This document shows, in pieces, positions 55,351 through 64,000 of a stretch of 64,000 nt of DNA. The position numbers and the translations under genes are program-made. The notes below the pieces were generated by a model that did not search any database, was not told the origin of the DNA, and saw nothing but the letters and a program-made list of their open reading frames with translations. How positions within the stretch are numbered: position 1 is the stretch's first letter; each line of letters begins with the position of its first letter. The stretch is from the NCBI GenBank assembly GCA_002304935.1, contig DBPS01000040.1, forward strand, positions 44,517 to 108,516. Reading direction: 5' to 3'. Origin of the DNA: Candidatus Humimicrobium oleiphilum. Lineage in GTDB: Bacteria; Actinomycetota; Humimicrobiia; Humimicrobiales; Humimicrobiaceae.

Positions 55351-55404
55351 CAGACATTTCCTCCCTTTTTATTAATTAATAAAATGAAAATATTAAAAAA
55401 TATC

Positions 55405-56640
55405 TTATTTAATGAGATTTATTCTGATAAAGGCTCTTTTGCCTTTCTGAATAACCTTCGAATCAATATCATCCAGGGAGATTTCCATATTTATGTCAGT
55501 TACTTTTTCGTTATTATACTTAACTCCTCCCTGCTCTATCATTCTTTTTGATTCGCTGTTAGAGGAACAGAGTTTACTGTCGGTAAGCAACTGGACAAGT
55601 TTTATGCTGCTACCATTCAAGTCTTTTTTATTTATATTATATATATCGATTTCATCAGGAATTGTTTTTTCACGGAATAATTTATTAAAATTTTCTTCAG
55701 AATTCTCAGCTTCTTCTTTACTATAAAGATTTGCGACAATTGTATTAGCTAACTTCCTTTTGATAAGAGAAGGATTTACTGTATCGTTCTTAAGGTCGCT
55801 GTTTATTTTTTCAATTTCTTTTTCAGAAATCCGGGTAAGAAGCCTGAAATAATCAATCATTATTGAATCCGGGATAGACATAATTTTGCCAAAAATATTT
55901 TTCGGGTCTTCATTTACACCTATGTAATTTCCCAGACTTTTACTCATTTTCTGGACTCCGTCTGTGCCTACAAGAATGGGCATAGTTATTGCTATCTGCG
56001 GTTTCTGCCTGTATTCTTTTTGCAGCTCTCTGCCCATCAAAAGATTGAACAGCTGATCGGTACCGCCAAGTTCTACATCTGATTTGATGCTTACGGAATC
56101 ATAAGCCTGCATCAGGGGATAAAGCAATTCCATTATTGTTATTGGCAGATTACCTGCAAATCTGTTTTTAAAGTCTTCTCTTTCAAGCATTCTTGCAATT
56201 GTAAAACGGGAAGTTATATTGAGTATCTCTGCAAACTTAAGATGTTCCAGCCATTCTGAATTTTTAACTACCCTGGTTTTTCCCGGATCAAGTATTTTAA
56301 AAGCCTGCTGCATATAAGTTTCAGCATTACTGTCTATTTTATCCGAACTGAGACTCGGTCTTAATGTCGATCTCCCTGAAGGATCTCCTATTCTGGCTGT
56401 ATAGTCCCCTATTATTAGTACTGCTCTGTGCCCGAGATCCTGGAATTGTCTTAGTTTGTTTAGCACGACAGTATGACCAAGATGTATATCGGGAGCAGTA
56501 GGATCAAGCCCCAGTTTTACAATGAGAGGTCTTTCATATTTGATTGAATTACTTATAAGTTCTTTCAGTTCATCCAGTAAAAGTACGTCCTGGGTACCCT
56601 GCAATATTATTTCTAACTGCTTTTCAACAATTTTTTCCAT
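55405..56640 (-). CDS. tyrS: Tyrosine-tRNA ligase
   Basis: Charges tRNA-Tyr. The 411 residues belong to the TyrZ-like longer form. The class I signatures are DPTAPDIHLGHTVVL (about 46-60) and KMSKSLGN (about 234-241), with YPLMQAYDSV and GGTDQLFNLLMGR between. An S4 RNA-binding domain ends the protein (SKRMIEQGGVKYN). No T-box leader motif is seen in the 180 bases upstream. Confidence 0.95.
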   Translation of the reverse strand: MEKIVEKQLEIILQGTQDVLLLDELKELISNSIKYERPLIVKLGLDPTAPDIHLGHTVVLNKLRQFQDLGHRAVLIIGDYTARIGDPSGRSTLRPSLSSDKIDSNAETYMQQAFKILDPGKTRVVKNSEWLEHLKFAEILNITSRFTIARMLEREDFKNRFAGNLPITIMELLYPLMQAYDSVSIKSDVELGGTDQLFNLLMGRELQKEYRQKPQIAITMPILVGTDGVQKMSKSLGNYIGVNEDPKNIFGKIMSIPDSIMIDYFRLLTRISEKEIEKINSDLKNDTVNPSLIKRKLANTIVANLYSKEEAENSEENFNKLFREKTIPDEIDIYNINKKDLNGSSIKLVQLLTDSKLCSSNSESKRMIEQGGVKYNNEKVTDINMEISLDDIDSKVIQKGKRAFIRINLIK

Positions 56641-56820
56641 AAATGCTTTGAAAACTACTATCTGCCTCTAAATATAATATAAGTAATTAACAGCTTAAAA
56701 AAGTAAAACAATATTAACATAATTAATATCTAATTGCTATAAAATCAGCTGCTGTATAAAAATGGTTTTTCTGTATTCAGCCCTGCCTGATTGAATTTCA
56801 GATACCATTTCATCAGGGAT

Positions 56821-57435
56821 TTATCCCGTTTTCTTTTTAAGTTTGACAAATAACAAAGGAAATATTATATCGCTTGTACAGCAGGGTATCCATACTGAAA
56901 CAAATAGAAATAAAAAAATAACTATATATAAATACCAGCTGATATTCATTCCGGCTGACATTATAATATGGAAAGTTGATGCCCATGTACTTAAAAGCAC
57001 ATGTACTGCATGCGGAAATCTGGTAGATGGTTTGAAATAAGCAAGAAGTATTCCCAAAAATGCCAAAGGATTTACAATCCACCATTCCTCAATAAAACCA
57101 AGATGTATACCTGTATTGGGCATGTTCAGAAGAATCTCGCCTAAAAAAGGTATGATAGAATCACTTATCGAAGCAATACCCACAGAACCGAAATACCCTA
57201 TTAAAATCAGGGGCAATATCTTTCTTTTTTTATTTTCATTTATATGCAGGAGATACATTGAAGCGGTTACATATGCGCTCACGAACACATGCAGCGGATG
57301 CAAAGTATAAAACACTTTATATGATATATTGTATGGCAGATTGATAAAAAGTATCAGTACTACTATTCCTGTCAGGGCTCCCATCCCTGTGAATGGTGAA
57401 TGACTTTTTAATTCTTTTATTATAAGTTTAAACAT
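56821..57435 (-). CDS. Unrecognised histidine-rich membrane protein
   Basis: A 204-residue protein that I do not recognise. It has about six membrane segments (about 17-34, 42-63, 73-95, 118-135, 145-163, 167-188). Histidines lie in or near the helices: HPLH (47-50), LLH, the NTGIHLGF loop, PHAVH and STFH. A CC pair sits in the last segment (WIPCCTSDI). Such a pattern could bind heme or a metal within the membrane, but no motif proves it. Nearby genes (tyrS, a PBP) give no clue. The 180 bases on its tyrS side hold no gene I can support. Confidence 0.6.
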   Translation of the reverse strand: MFKLIIKELKSHSPFTGMGALTGIVVLILFINLPYNISYKVFYTLHPLHVFVSAYVTASMYLLHINENKKRKILPLILIGYFGSVGIASISDSIIPFLGEILLNMPNTGIHLGFIEEWWIVNPLAFLGILLAYFKPSTRFPHAVHVLLSTWASTFHIIMSAGMNISWYLYIVIFLFLFVSVWIPCCTSDIIFPLLFVKLKKKTG

Positions 57436-57540
57436 TCTCTTTAATTTATCAGTTAATTGGTTTTTAATATTATATATTAAAAAAACGGCAAAAATGAAAA
57501 AAGTTTATAAATATAAAAAATTGTTTTAATATCTTTAGAC

Positions 57541-60477
57541 ATGTTATCAGAAAAAAGAAACAAAGAAATAAAAAAACCTAAAAAAGGGCGTGCATTCAAA
57601 ATATTCATAACCCTGATTATATTGTTTTGCTTTGCAGCAGTAATTTTCGGAGCTGTTGTATTGTACTATATTGCAACAGTCCCGGATCTTGAAGACTTAA
57701 ATCCTACACCCGTTGCAGAAACATCAAAAGTCTATGCTATTGATGGCTCGCTTCTGACAGAATTCCATGCAACTGAAAACAGGGAGATAATACCGTTTTC
57801 AAAAATGTCTGAAAATATAAAAAACGCAGTAGTCGCTGTTGAAGACAAAAGATTTTATTCTCATGAAGGAGTCGACTACAGAAGAATAATAGGTGCCCTT
57901 ATTGCAGATATAAAAGCCGGTGGATACGCACAGGGTGCAAGCACGATTACTCAGCAATATGTTAAAAATACTTATTTTTCACAGGAAAAAACTGTCAGAA
58001 GAAAAGTAAATGAAGCTTTGATAGCAATCCAGCTGGAAAGGCATTTTACAAAAGATAAGATTCTTGAGATGTATCTTAATACGGTTAATTTTGGTTCAGG
58101 CTCTTATGGCATTGAAAAAGCTTCGCAGACATATTTTGGTAAAAATGCTGAAAATCTGTCTATTTCCGAAGCCGCTATGCTGGCAGGACTTTTGAGGCTC
58201 CCTGAAGTATACAGCCCTTTTAATAATATTGAAAAAGCAAAAAACAGAAGAAATGTCGTTTTGGGTCTTATGAAAGAACAGGGATATATAACAGCCAGCC
58301 AGTACAATGAAGCAATAAATGAAGCAGTCATAGTGAATATGGGCGGACTTATGAACTCAAATACCGAAAACAGATTCGCTCCGTATTTCATCGATTTTGT
58401 AAAACAGCAGTTGTATGAGAAAAAGTTTTCAGATTATGATGTATTTAAAGGTGGTTTGAGAATATATACCACATTAGATAAAGAAATGCAGGTTATTGCT
58501 GAAAATTCATTCAGTAAAGTTTTTCAAAATCCGATAGATCCTTCTTATTCTCTTGTCTCGGTCGATCCTTCTAACGGATACATATACGCCATGGTCGGAG
58601 GAAAAGATTATAATATAAGCAAATTCAATATCACGACTCAGGGCAAAAGACAGCCTGGCTCTGTTTTTAAAGTCCCTGTTTTAATTGAAGCAATAAGACA
58701 GAATATAAATCCCCAGAAAACCTATAATCCTAACGGACCGATTACTATAGACATTCCGGGCTCCCAGCCATGGATCGTTGATAATTATGGTGGTCAGAAA
58801 TTCGGGGAAAGCATGAATATAATAGATGCAACAATTAATTCAGTGAATGTCGTTTATGCGCAGCTTACAATGGAAGTGGGTTCAGACAATGTTGAGAAAT
58901 TGTTAAACAATATGGATATCTATGACATAGGCAGTAATCCGGCGATAGGTCTTGGTGGTCTCGAGCAGGGCATTACGCCTCTGGATGTAAGTAAAATATT
59001 TTCCACACTTGCGTCTGGAGGCCTGTATCATGAACCTTTATGCATCACAAAGATAACAGATTCAAAAGGTGAGATTCTTTTTGAATACCTGCCAGAAAAA
59101 GAGTCTTCAGCCAAAAAAATAATTGATGAGCCTGAAGCTTTTCTTGCAACTCAGATACTTCAGAGAGTCATAACCGAGGGGACAGGGAAAAATGCAAATA
59201 TCGGAAGACCTGCTGCGGGAAAAACAGGGACTACAAGCGATCTGAGGGATGCATGGTTTGCCGGCTATTCTCCGGAACTGGTGACAGTTGTGTGGATGGG
59301 CTATCAGGACAGCAACAGACCCATGGAACCTATAGATGACAGAAATATAACCGGAGGTTCTTATCCTGCCGAAATATGGCGTGAATTTATGGGTGAAGCA
59401 TTAAAAGACAGGCCGATATCACAGTTTAAAATCCCTGAAGATGGTTTGACTGAGATACAGGTATGTAAGGATTCGGGAAAATTACCAACTTTCTGGTGTC
59501 CTCCTGAAAACCTTGAATTCAGGTTATTTGTAAAAGGAGAAATACCTACAAAATATTGTGATGTGCATAACAAAATTACTGTTCCAGATGTAACAGGCTT
59601 AAATGCAGAACAGGGCAGGCAGCTTCTTGCAGGAATGTTTTTTTCTGTAAGCGAAATAATAGAAACAAATAATGAGTATGAAGAAGATATTATCTTTAAA
59701 ACGGATCCGCTGCCGGATACAATCATTGAAGTCAGTGATAATATTAATCCCGAAATTACAATTTTTATCAGCAAAGGGACTGAAAAAATATTAATGCCCG
59801 ATCTTACGGGTCAGACAAAAAATTCTGCTGAAAATATTCTTAACAGCCTGGGTCTTTCATTATCAGATATAATAATTGATTACAGTTCTTCCCAGCCGGC
59901 AGATCTGATATATAATCAGGATCCTTCCCCGGGTACGGAAGTTTTACCAGAAACAAGGATTACAATATATATAAGCAAAGGTCAGAATCCGTCGCAGACA
60001 GTTCCGGATGTTACAGGTCTGAGCAAACAGGATGCAGTAAAAAAGCTGAATAATGCAGGTTTTTTAAATATAAGCATACTGGAAGAAGAAAATAAATCAC
60101 CAATAGGTTTTGTTTTTAAACAATCTCCTTCTTCCCAAACTCTATATGGGAAAGATCAGGCAGTAACTATTACAATAAGCAAAGGCATAAAAATCCCTAA
60201 TGTCATAGGTATGCAGAAATCAGACGCTGTAATCCTTCTTTCATCTCTGGGTTTTATGGTAGAAGCTACAGGAGTATCAGATCCGACAGCCAAAATTATA
60301 TCCCAGGATCCATCAGGAGATACTTTTGCAGAATTTGGAAGCAGGATTATCATCAATACAAAAGATACTCAGGAAACAACAACGACAGGCCCCCAGAATG
60401 AATCTACTACCTCAACAACATCAGCAGGTTCATCTACTACCTCAACAACATCTTCAACAGTTTCGACTGAGAGCTGA
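57541..60477 (+). CDS. Class A penicillin-binding protein with four PASTA domains
   Basis: A bifunctional peptidoglycan glycosyltransferase and transpeptidase, 978 residues. There is one N-terminal membrane helix (about 20-45). The GT51 domain has catalytic E101 in EDKRFYSHEG and QGASTITQQYVKN. The transpeptidase has S374-xx-K377 (PGSVFKV) and KTG at 561-563. Four PASTA domains start near 681, 752, 821 and 885 (VPDVTGL, MPDLTGQ, VPDVTGL, IPNVIGM), followed by a Ser/Thr-only tail. PASTA domains on class A PBPs are typical of Actinobacteria and Firmicutes. The gene is divergent from the unknown membrane protein. Confidence 0.95.
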   Translation: MLSEKRNKEIKKPKKGRAFKIFITLIILFCFAAVIFGAVVLYYIATVPDLEDLNPTPVAETSKVYAIDGSLLTEFHATENREIIPFSKMSENIKNAVVAVEDKRFYSHEGVDYRRIIGALIADIKAGGYAQGASTITQQYVKNTYFSQEKTVRRKVNEALIAIQLERHFTKDKILEMYLNTVNFGSGSYGIEKASQTYFGKNAENLSISEAAMLAGLLRLPEVYSPFNNIEKAKNRRNVVLGLMKEQGYITASQYNEAINEAVIVNMGGLMNSNTENRFAPYFIDFVKQQLYEKKFSDYDVFKGGLRIYTTLDKEMQVIAENSFSKVFQNPIDPSYSLVSVDPSNGYIYAMVGGKDYNISKFNITTQGKRQPGSVFKVPVLIEAIRQNINPQKTYNPNGPITIDIPGSQPWIVDNYGGQKFGESMNIIDATINSVNVVYAQLTMEVGSDNVEKLLNNMDIYDIGSNPAIGLGGLEQGITPLDVSKIFSTLASGGLYHEPLCITKITDSKGEILFEYLPEKESSAKKIIDEPEAFLATQILQRVITEGTGKNANIGRPAAGKTGTTSDLRDAWFAGYSPELVTVVWMGYQDSNRPMEPIDDRNITGGSYPAEIWREFMGEALKDRPISQFKIPEDGLTEIQVCKDSGKLPTFWCPPENLEFRLFVKGEIPTKYCDVHNKITVPDVTGLNAEQGRQLLAGMFFSVSEIIETNNEYEEDIIFKTDPLPDTIIEVSDNINPEITIFISKGTEKILMPDLTGQTKNSAENILNSLGLSLSDIIIDYSSSQPADLIYNQDPSPGTEVLPETRITIYISKGQNPSQTVPDVTGLSKQDAVKKLNNAGFLNISILEEENKSPIGFVFKQSPSSQTLYGKDQAVTITISKGIKIPNVIGMQKSDAVILLSSLGFMVEATGVSDPTAKIISQDPSGDTFAEFGSRIIINTKDTQETTTTGPQNESTTSTTSAGSSTTSTTSSTVSTES
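60402..60452 (+). repeat. Direct repeat inside the Ser/Thr-rich tail of the PBP gene
   Basis: Two identical 21-base copies (60402-60422 and 60432-60452) encode the STTSTTS tail repeat with a 30-base period. The repeat could expand or shrink by slippage. It lies in the last 30 codons of the PBP gene. Confidence 0.8.
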
Positions 60478-60542
60478 ACTTTCCAAATAAAAAGTTTGAA
60501 AAAACAATGTGAAGAAATTAAAACAATATAATAAAAAATGTT

Positions 60543-62945
60543 TTAAATTATCTGTTTAAAAACATGACCTTTTGTAAAATCTTTAAAATATTCTGAATCA
60601 AGAAGCCTGAGAACCAATTGTTCGGTTTTTCTTTTAGCCTTTGTAATTTCATCATCATTAAAATAATCTTTTATATATCTTCTGTTAATTCTCAGCGCTT
60701 CATAAAATGAATCCAGGACAAAAAGACTTTCCTGTTTTTTTAATAATCTTGTATCCAACAAAAAACCACTGACAAGTCCCTGTATCAAAACACTGGTTTC
60801 GCTTATCAGATTATGCTTTTTCGAATTATAAATAATCGTATTTCCTGAAAAATCATTTCTAATCATAAAAGAAAAATTTTTTTCATCCTTCAGGAATAAA
60901 TTACCAGCATTATCATTTGAAAAATCATACTTTACCCTTGCGCTCATTACCGGAAAATATCCATATGAATAAAATGATGCAAAAGGTAATGAAATATCAA
61001 TATTTCTTTCCAGTATTCTTCCATAAAAATCTATTATGGCATTTCTGGCTTCATCAATAGTAATTTCAGGAGAAAATACAACCTCTTTCAAATGTATATT
61101 TGAAGGTTTTTTACTCAATAACCCAGATAAATTAAAAGAATTGGCAATATTGAAATTATGTGCAAGCATAATATTAAAATCTTTATCTGTTTTTCTGCTG
61201 TAGTTAAACAGAAATTCCAGAAAAGCATAATTTGCTATATAAAAATTATAAAAATTGTTCCGTATAAGATATTCGATAGCTTCAGATACCTCATCCAGAT
61301 AATCTTCATGGATAATTGCAGGAGTCAGGAAATAAAAAATAATATTGTCATTTTTAATGGAAGAATTTATCTCAATAAATTCATCCATAAATTTTTTCCT
61401 GTTTTCTAAATAATTTTTCCTGTCTGTATTATAGACATCATATATCAGATTTATTTTTATTCCGTTATCATTCCTGCCTTCTGCCCTGATGGAGCTGACC
61501 TTTTGCATGATTTCTTTAATATCATTGATTCTGCAGCTTAGCAAAGAAATCGAATTTTTTATTTCTGAAGATGAAATCCTTCTGTAGACCTCATTTTTTT
61601 TATCAATATCATCATAAATTATACCTTTTTTAATATTTTTAACTTTTTTCTTATTAACCGGAAAGTTATTGGTTTTTAATCCTTCTGCATTTTCCCCTGA
61701 TTCATAACCCGGTTTGTTTTTTCTGTTTAATATTTTTCCGGCTTCTTCATCAAGACCCTTGTCAAAATATTTGAATACCCTGTCTCCTGCAGCAAAAAAA
61801 ATTTTTCTGTCAGCCTCTATCTTGTATTTTGTTCTTTTTGTATTTTTAATATTCTTATTTTCTATTGAAAAATTTTTTATTTTAATCCTCTCATTTCCTT
61901 TTTTTGTCCATATTTCAAGGATATCATCTTGTTTTAAATCCATTCCTGAATCAACTGACATGATTTTTTTATCTTTTTTTATTTCAAATCCGGAAATTCT
62001 TCCGAACAGATTTCCTGTACTGCCTGACTTTTTAAATGAAATTATATCTTTGGGAAATTTTTTATAAAAATATCCGATGTTTAATTTTCTTGAAAACACC
62101 TGTCTAATTTTTTGAATATCCTTTTTATCCACCACATAATCTCTGCCTTCATAAAAAATATCAATATATTTTCTGTATAAACTTGTAATTATTGCTACAT
62201 ATTCAGGTGCCTTCATCCTTCCTTCTATCTTGATTGCTCTCACACCTGCATTTATGATTTCAGGCAGTTTGTCTATCAGGGAAAGATCGCATTTGCTTAA
62301 AAAATACTCTTCATTATTATTTTTTTTATTATTTACTAATTTGTACTTCATCCGGCATGGCTGGGGACATGTTCCCCTGTTTCCGCTTCTTTGTCCGACT
62401 GATGAACTGAAATAGCACTGTCCCGAATATGAGTAACACTGGGAGCCATGACAGAAAATTTCAATGTCAGCAATGTTCTTTCCGGCTATTTTCGATATTT
62501 CCCCTATGGTCATTTCCCTTGCCAGTATTATTCTTTTTATTCCATGATTCTTTAAAAATTCTGCAGAATAGCTATTGTGAATATTCATCTGAGTGCTGGC
62601 ATGGACAGGCACTGAAGAGCCAAGGTCATTTATAATCTTTAATAAGGCGGGATCCTGTATTATGAAAGCATCTATTCTGACTCTTTCTAAAATAATGGAA
62701 ATCAAGTCAATAAGTTCGGATAATTCATTTTCCTTTATTATTGTGTTTATTGCCAGATATAATTTTACATTGTTAAAATGGCAGTATTCAGATGCTTTTT
62801 CAAGATTTTTTAAATTAAAATTATCTGCATATGCCCTTGCACTATATTTTTCAAAACCGGCATAAATGCTGTCTGCGCCAGCCAGAACAGCAGATTTCAA
62901 CTGTTCATAACCACCGGCTGGTACGACTAACTCAATTTTCTTCAT
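60543..62945 (-). CDS. Peptidase U32 family protein with DUF3656-like C-terminus
   Basis: An 800-residue protein of the U32 family. The N-terminal TIM-barrel part opens with LVVPAGGYEQLKSAVLAGAD and has ALI/ILAREMT then the family signature IEIFCHGSQCYSYSGQCYFS (key residues E-FCHG and the cysteines) and GNRGTCPQPCR, likely for an iron-sulfur cluster. Members such as RlhA and TrhP hydroxylate rRNA or tRNA, so an RNA-modification role is more likely than proteolysis. It overlaps the NIF3-like gene by 14 bases. Confidence 0.88.
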   Translation of the reverse strand: MKKIELVVPAGGYEQLKSAVLAGADSIYAGFEKYSARAYADNFNLKNLEKASEYCHFNNVKLYLAINTIIKENELSELIDLISIILERVRIDAFIIQDPALLKIINDLGSSVPVHASTQMNIHNSYSAEFLKNHGIKRIILAREMTIGEISKIAGKNIADIEIFCHGSQCYSYSGQCYFSSSVGQRSGNRGTCPQPCRMKYKLVNNKKNNNEEYFLSKCDLSLIDKLPEIINAGVRAIKIEGRMKAPEYVAIITSLYRKYIDIFYEGRDYVVDKKDIQKIRQVFSRKLNIGYFYKKFPKDIISFKKSGSTGNLFGRISGFEIKKDKKIMSVDSGMDLKQDDILEIWTKKGNERIKIKNFSIENKNIKNTKRTKYKIEADRKIFFAAGDRVFKYFDKGLDEEAGKILNRKNKPGYESGENAEGLKTNNFPVNKKKVKNIKKGIIYDDIDKKNEVYRRISSSEIKNSISLLSCRINDIKEIMQKVSSIRAEGRNDNGIKINLIYDVYNTDRKNYLENRKKFMDEFIEINSSIKNDNIIFYFLTPAIIHEDYLDEVSEAIEYLIRNNFYNFYIANYAFLEFLFNYSRKTDKDFNIMLAHNFNIANSFNLSGLLSKKPSNIHLKEVVFSPEITIDEARNAIIDFYGRILERNIDISLPFASFYSYGYFPVMSARVKYDFSNDNAGNLFLKDEKNFSFMIRNDFSGNTIIYNSKKHNLISETSVLIQGLVSGFLLDTRLLKKQESLFVLDSFYEALRINRRYIKDYFNDDEITKAKRKTEQLVLRLLDSEYFKDFTKGHVFKQII

Positions 62946-63831
62946 TTCTTTTATAACGGTAAAAACCTGAACCGCTGATAATGTTTATCCCCTCTTTTTC
63001 AAGCATATCGCAAAATATATTCATGCCTATGGAATCACAGGCCATATGGCCACAGATTATAGCGGATAATCTGTTTTTTTCCATAGTGCTGATATTGTCA
63101 GAATTGTAATGCATCCCGATTATTGTATCTATTCCTGTTTTTTTCAGTAATTTGAAAATTTCATCAGGCGGGTCAACTCCTCCTGTCATATCTACAAAAT
63201 ATTTTCCCACTGCTTTTGATTTGAAATTTTTAATTATAAATGGTTCATCTCCTTTTTCTGAAGCCATCTTACATTCAGGTATTTCCCTGACCTCACTTAG
63301 TGCGTCATCTATTGACATATCATTCTTGTTTTTAAAAAATTTTTCAAAAAATACCTGGATGATATTATCAACCGGAGTATGCACACACATCAGAGGTATA
63401 TCAAGAAAACCAGCAGCACTTTCAGGACCATTATAATTTCCTCTCAGATCAAGTTCTTCTTCCCTGTAGATCTTTTCATATAATCTTTGCGCATCTATTT
63501 CCTTTATTCCGTTTTTCTGCCAGTTTTCTCTCTGAAGCCGGATTACTTCAGTAATATTATAAAGACCTTTACCAGTAGGATGATGAGTCAGAATGCCATC
63601 TATCTCGATACCATTTTTTTTAAGCTGACTGACCAGTAGCACAATGGAAATATCTATATCTATCGAAACAAAAAGATTTTTTATTGTTTTTTCATTTTCC
63701 CCGGTTATAATGACCGAGTCCGGATAAGGATTTTTTTCCAGTTCATAAAAGATTTTATTGTCAATATCTGACCTCAGATCATTTTCAAGACCTAATTTGA
63801 TACCCTTCTCATAAATATCAATCCACTTCAT
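62932..63831 (-). CDS. NIF3/DUF34-like protein
   Basis: A 299-residue protein that resembles the NIF3/DUF34 dinuclear-metal family. IDGILTHHPTGKGLYN gives the paired histidines, MCVHTPVDN the next ligand region, and AIICGHMACDSIGMNIFCD the C-terminal His-x-x-x-Asp ligand region. The family is a hexameric metal-binding protein of uncertain, perhaps GTP-cyclohydrolase-like or metal-protective, role. The match is to motifs, not the whole length. It overlaps the genes on both sides by 14 bases. Confidence 0.6.
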   Translation of the reverse strand: MKWIDIYEKGIKLGLENDLRSDIDNKIFYELEKNPYPDSVIITGENEKTIKNLFVSIDIDISIVLLVSQLKKNGIEIDGILTHHPTGKGLYNITEVIRLQRENWQKNGIKEIDAQRLYEKIYREEELDLRGNYNGPESAAGFLDIPLMCVHTPVDNIIQVFFEKFFKNKNDMSIDDALSEVREIPECKMASEKGDEPFIIKNFKSKAVGKYFVDMTGGVDPPDEIFKLLKKTGIDTIIGMHYNSDNISTMEKNRLSAIICGHMACDSIGMNIFCDMLEKEGINIISGSGFYRYKRNEEN

Positions 63832-64000
63832 TTTTTATTTCCTTAAAAAGTTCTTCTAATGATATGTTTCTTTTTCTTAACTCTTTTACTTTGTTCCTGA
63901 TGATTTTTAATCTTTCATCAGCTTTTTCCAATTTTTCGTTAACATTAGAGCTGTTTGTACCACACGATGTAAGCTTCGAATCAATACAGCTTTTCATGCT
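63818..64000 (-). CDS. 3' end of an unidentified gene (cut by window end)
   Basis: The frame is open from base 64000 down to a TGA at 63820-63818, overlapping the NIF3-like start. The 60 visible residues hold two cysteines (SCID, TSCGT) and then a charged helix likely to be a coiled coil (EKLEKADERLKIIRNKVKEL). An ATG at 63997 could be the start of a tiny gene, but no upstream sequence is available to judge. No family is recognised. Confidence 0.45.
   Translation of the reverse strand, partial: SMKSCIDSKLTSCGTNSSNVNEKLEKADERLKIIRNKVKELRKRNISLEELFKEIKNEVD

Noticed and set aside
54620..55375. A 251-codon open frame on the plus strand antisense to the hydrogenase small subunit
   Set aside because: It lies wholly opposite a gene with clear cluster motifs, has no ribosome site, and its protein is low in charge with no recognisable motif.
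56641..56820. A T-box riboswitch before tyrS
   Set aside because: The 180 bases are AT-rich and I cannot find a T-box sequence (the AGGGTGGTACCGCG type) or a following terminator. The same holds for trpS and ilvC.

Overview
This window is a gene-dense, strongly AT-rich stretch of bacterial chromosome. Almost every base belongs to a housekeeping gene, and there are no insertion sequences, prophage genes or CRISPR arrays. Gene order points to a deep-branching, low-GC member of the Actinobacteriota (inference from synteny, not from a phylogeny). The runs tlyA-nadK-recN-pyrG-nudix-xerD-scpA-scpB-rluB-cmk-der, FHA-MerR-DUF151-MerR, and miaB-miaA-dapF-hflX-lexA with a nearby LysM-type SOS gene are all arranged as in Mycobacterium and relatives. 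Other features are more usual in Clostridia or other anaerobes: ispH, a DUF512 protein, der and gpsA in a row, SpoVS, RNase Y, LL-diaminopimelate aminotransferase, an uptake NiFe hydrogenase and a URO-D-type methyltransferase homologue. An anaerobic H2-using lineage such as the low-GC environmental actinobacterial classes would fit.

Layout. 1-8.2 kb (+): shikimate genes aroK (cut by the window edge), aroB and aroQ; three prepilin-like genes; pepQ, efp, nusB; a URO-D family protein. 8.2-30.2 kb (+): an L,D-transpeptidase, then the long actinobacterial-type block tlyA to scpAB/rluB with trpS, followed by tyrA-aroA-cmk-plsC-ispH-DUF512-der-gpsA and a tRNA-Pro(GGG). 30.4-38.4 kb (+): a phosphohexomutase, FHA protein, MerR regulator, D,D-carboxypeptidase, DUF3048 lipoprotein, hpt, DUF151 nuclease, a second MerR gene with a clear double operator, a PD-(D/E)XK-like protein and cysE. 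38.5-42.0 kb is the SOS neighbourhood: dut and a YneA/DivS/ChiZ-like membrane LysM protein (-), a COG2426 membrane protein, ilvC and lexA (+). 42.0-50.8 kb (-): hflX, dapL, dapF, miaA, miaB, spoVS, a MutL-like GHKL ATPase and rny. 51.2-55.4 kb (-): a membrane-bound uptake NiFe hydrogenase operon with its protease and hypA. 55.4-64 kb: tyrS, an unrecognised membrane protein, a class A PBP with four PASTA domains, a U32 peptidase-family protein, a NIF3/DUF34-like protein and a fragment of one more gene.

The cell-wall genes agree with one another: dapL/dapF make meso-diaminopimelate, and the PASTA PBP, D,D-carboxypeptidase and L,D-transpeptidase build and cross-link peptidoglycan. The most notable regulatory finding is an SOS-controlled, probable cell-division-inhibitor gene at 39070-39366. 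Its near-consensus promoter carries two perfect LexA boxes exactly 30 bp apart, and it lies about 2 kb from lexA. A second clear regulatory object is a pair of overlapping inverted repeats that covers the -10 box of the MerR gene at 36850. The MutL-like ATPase between rny and spoVS is the least explained protein in the window.
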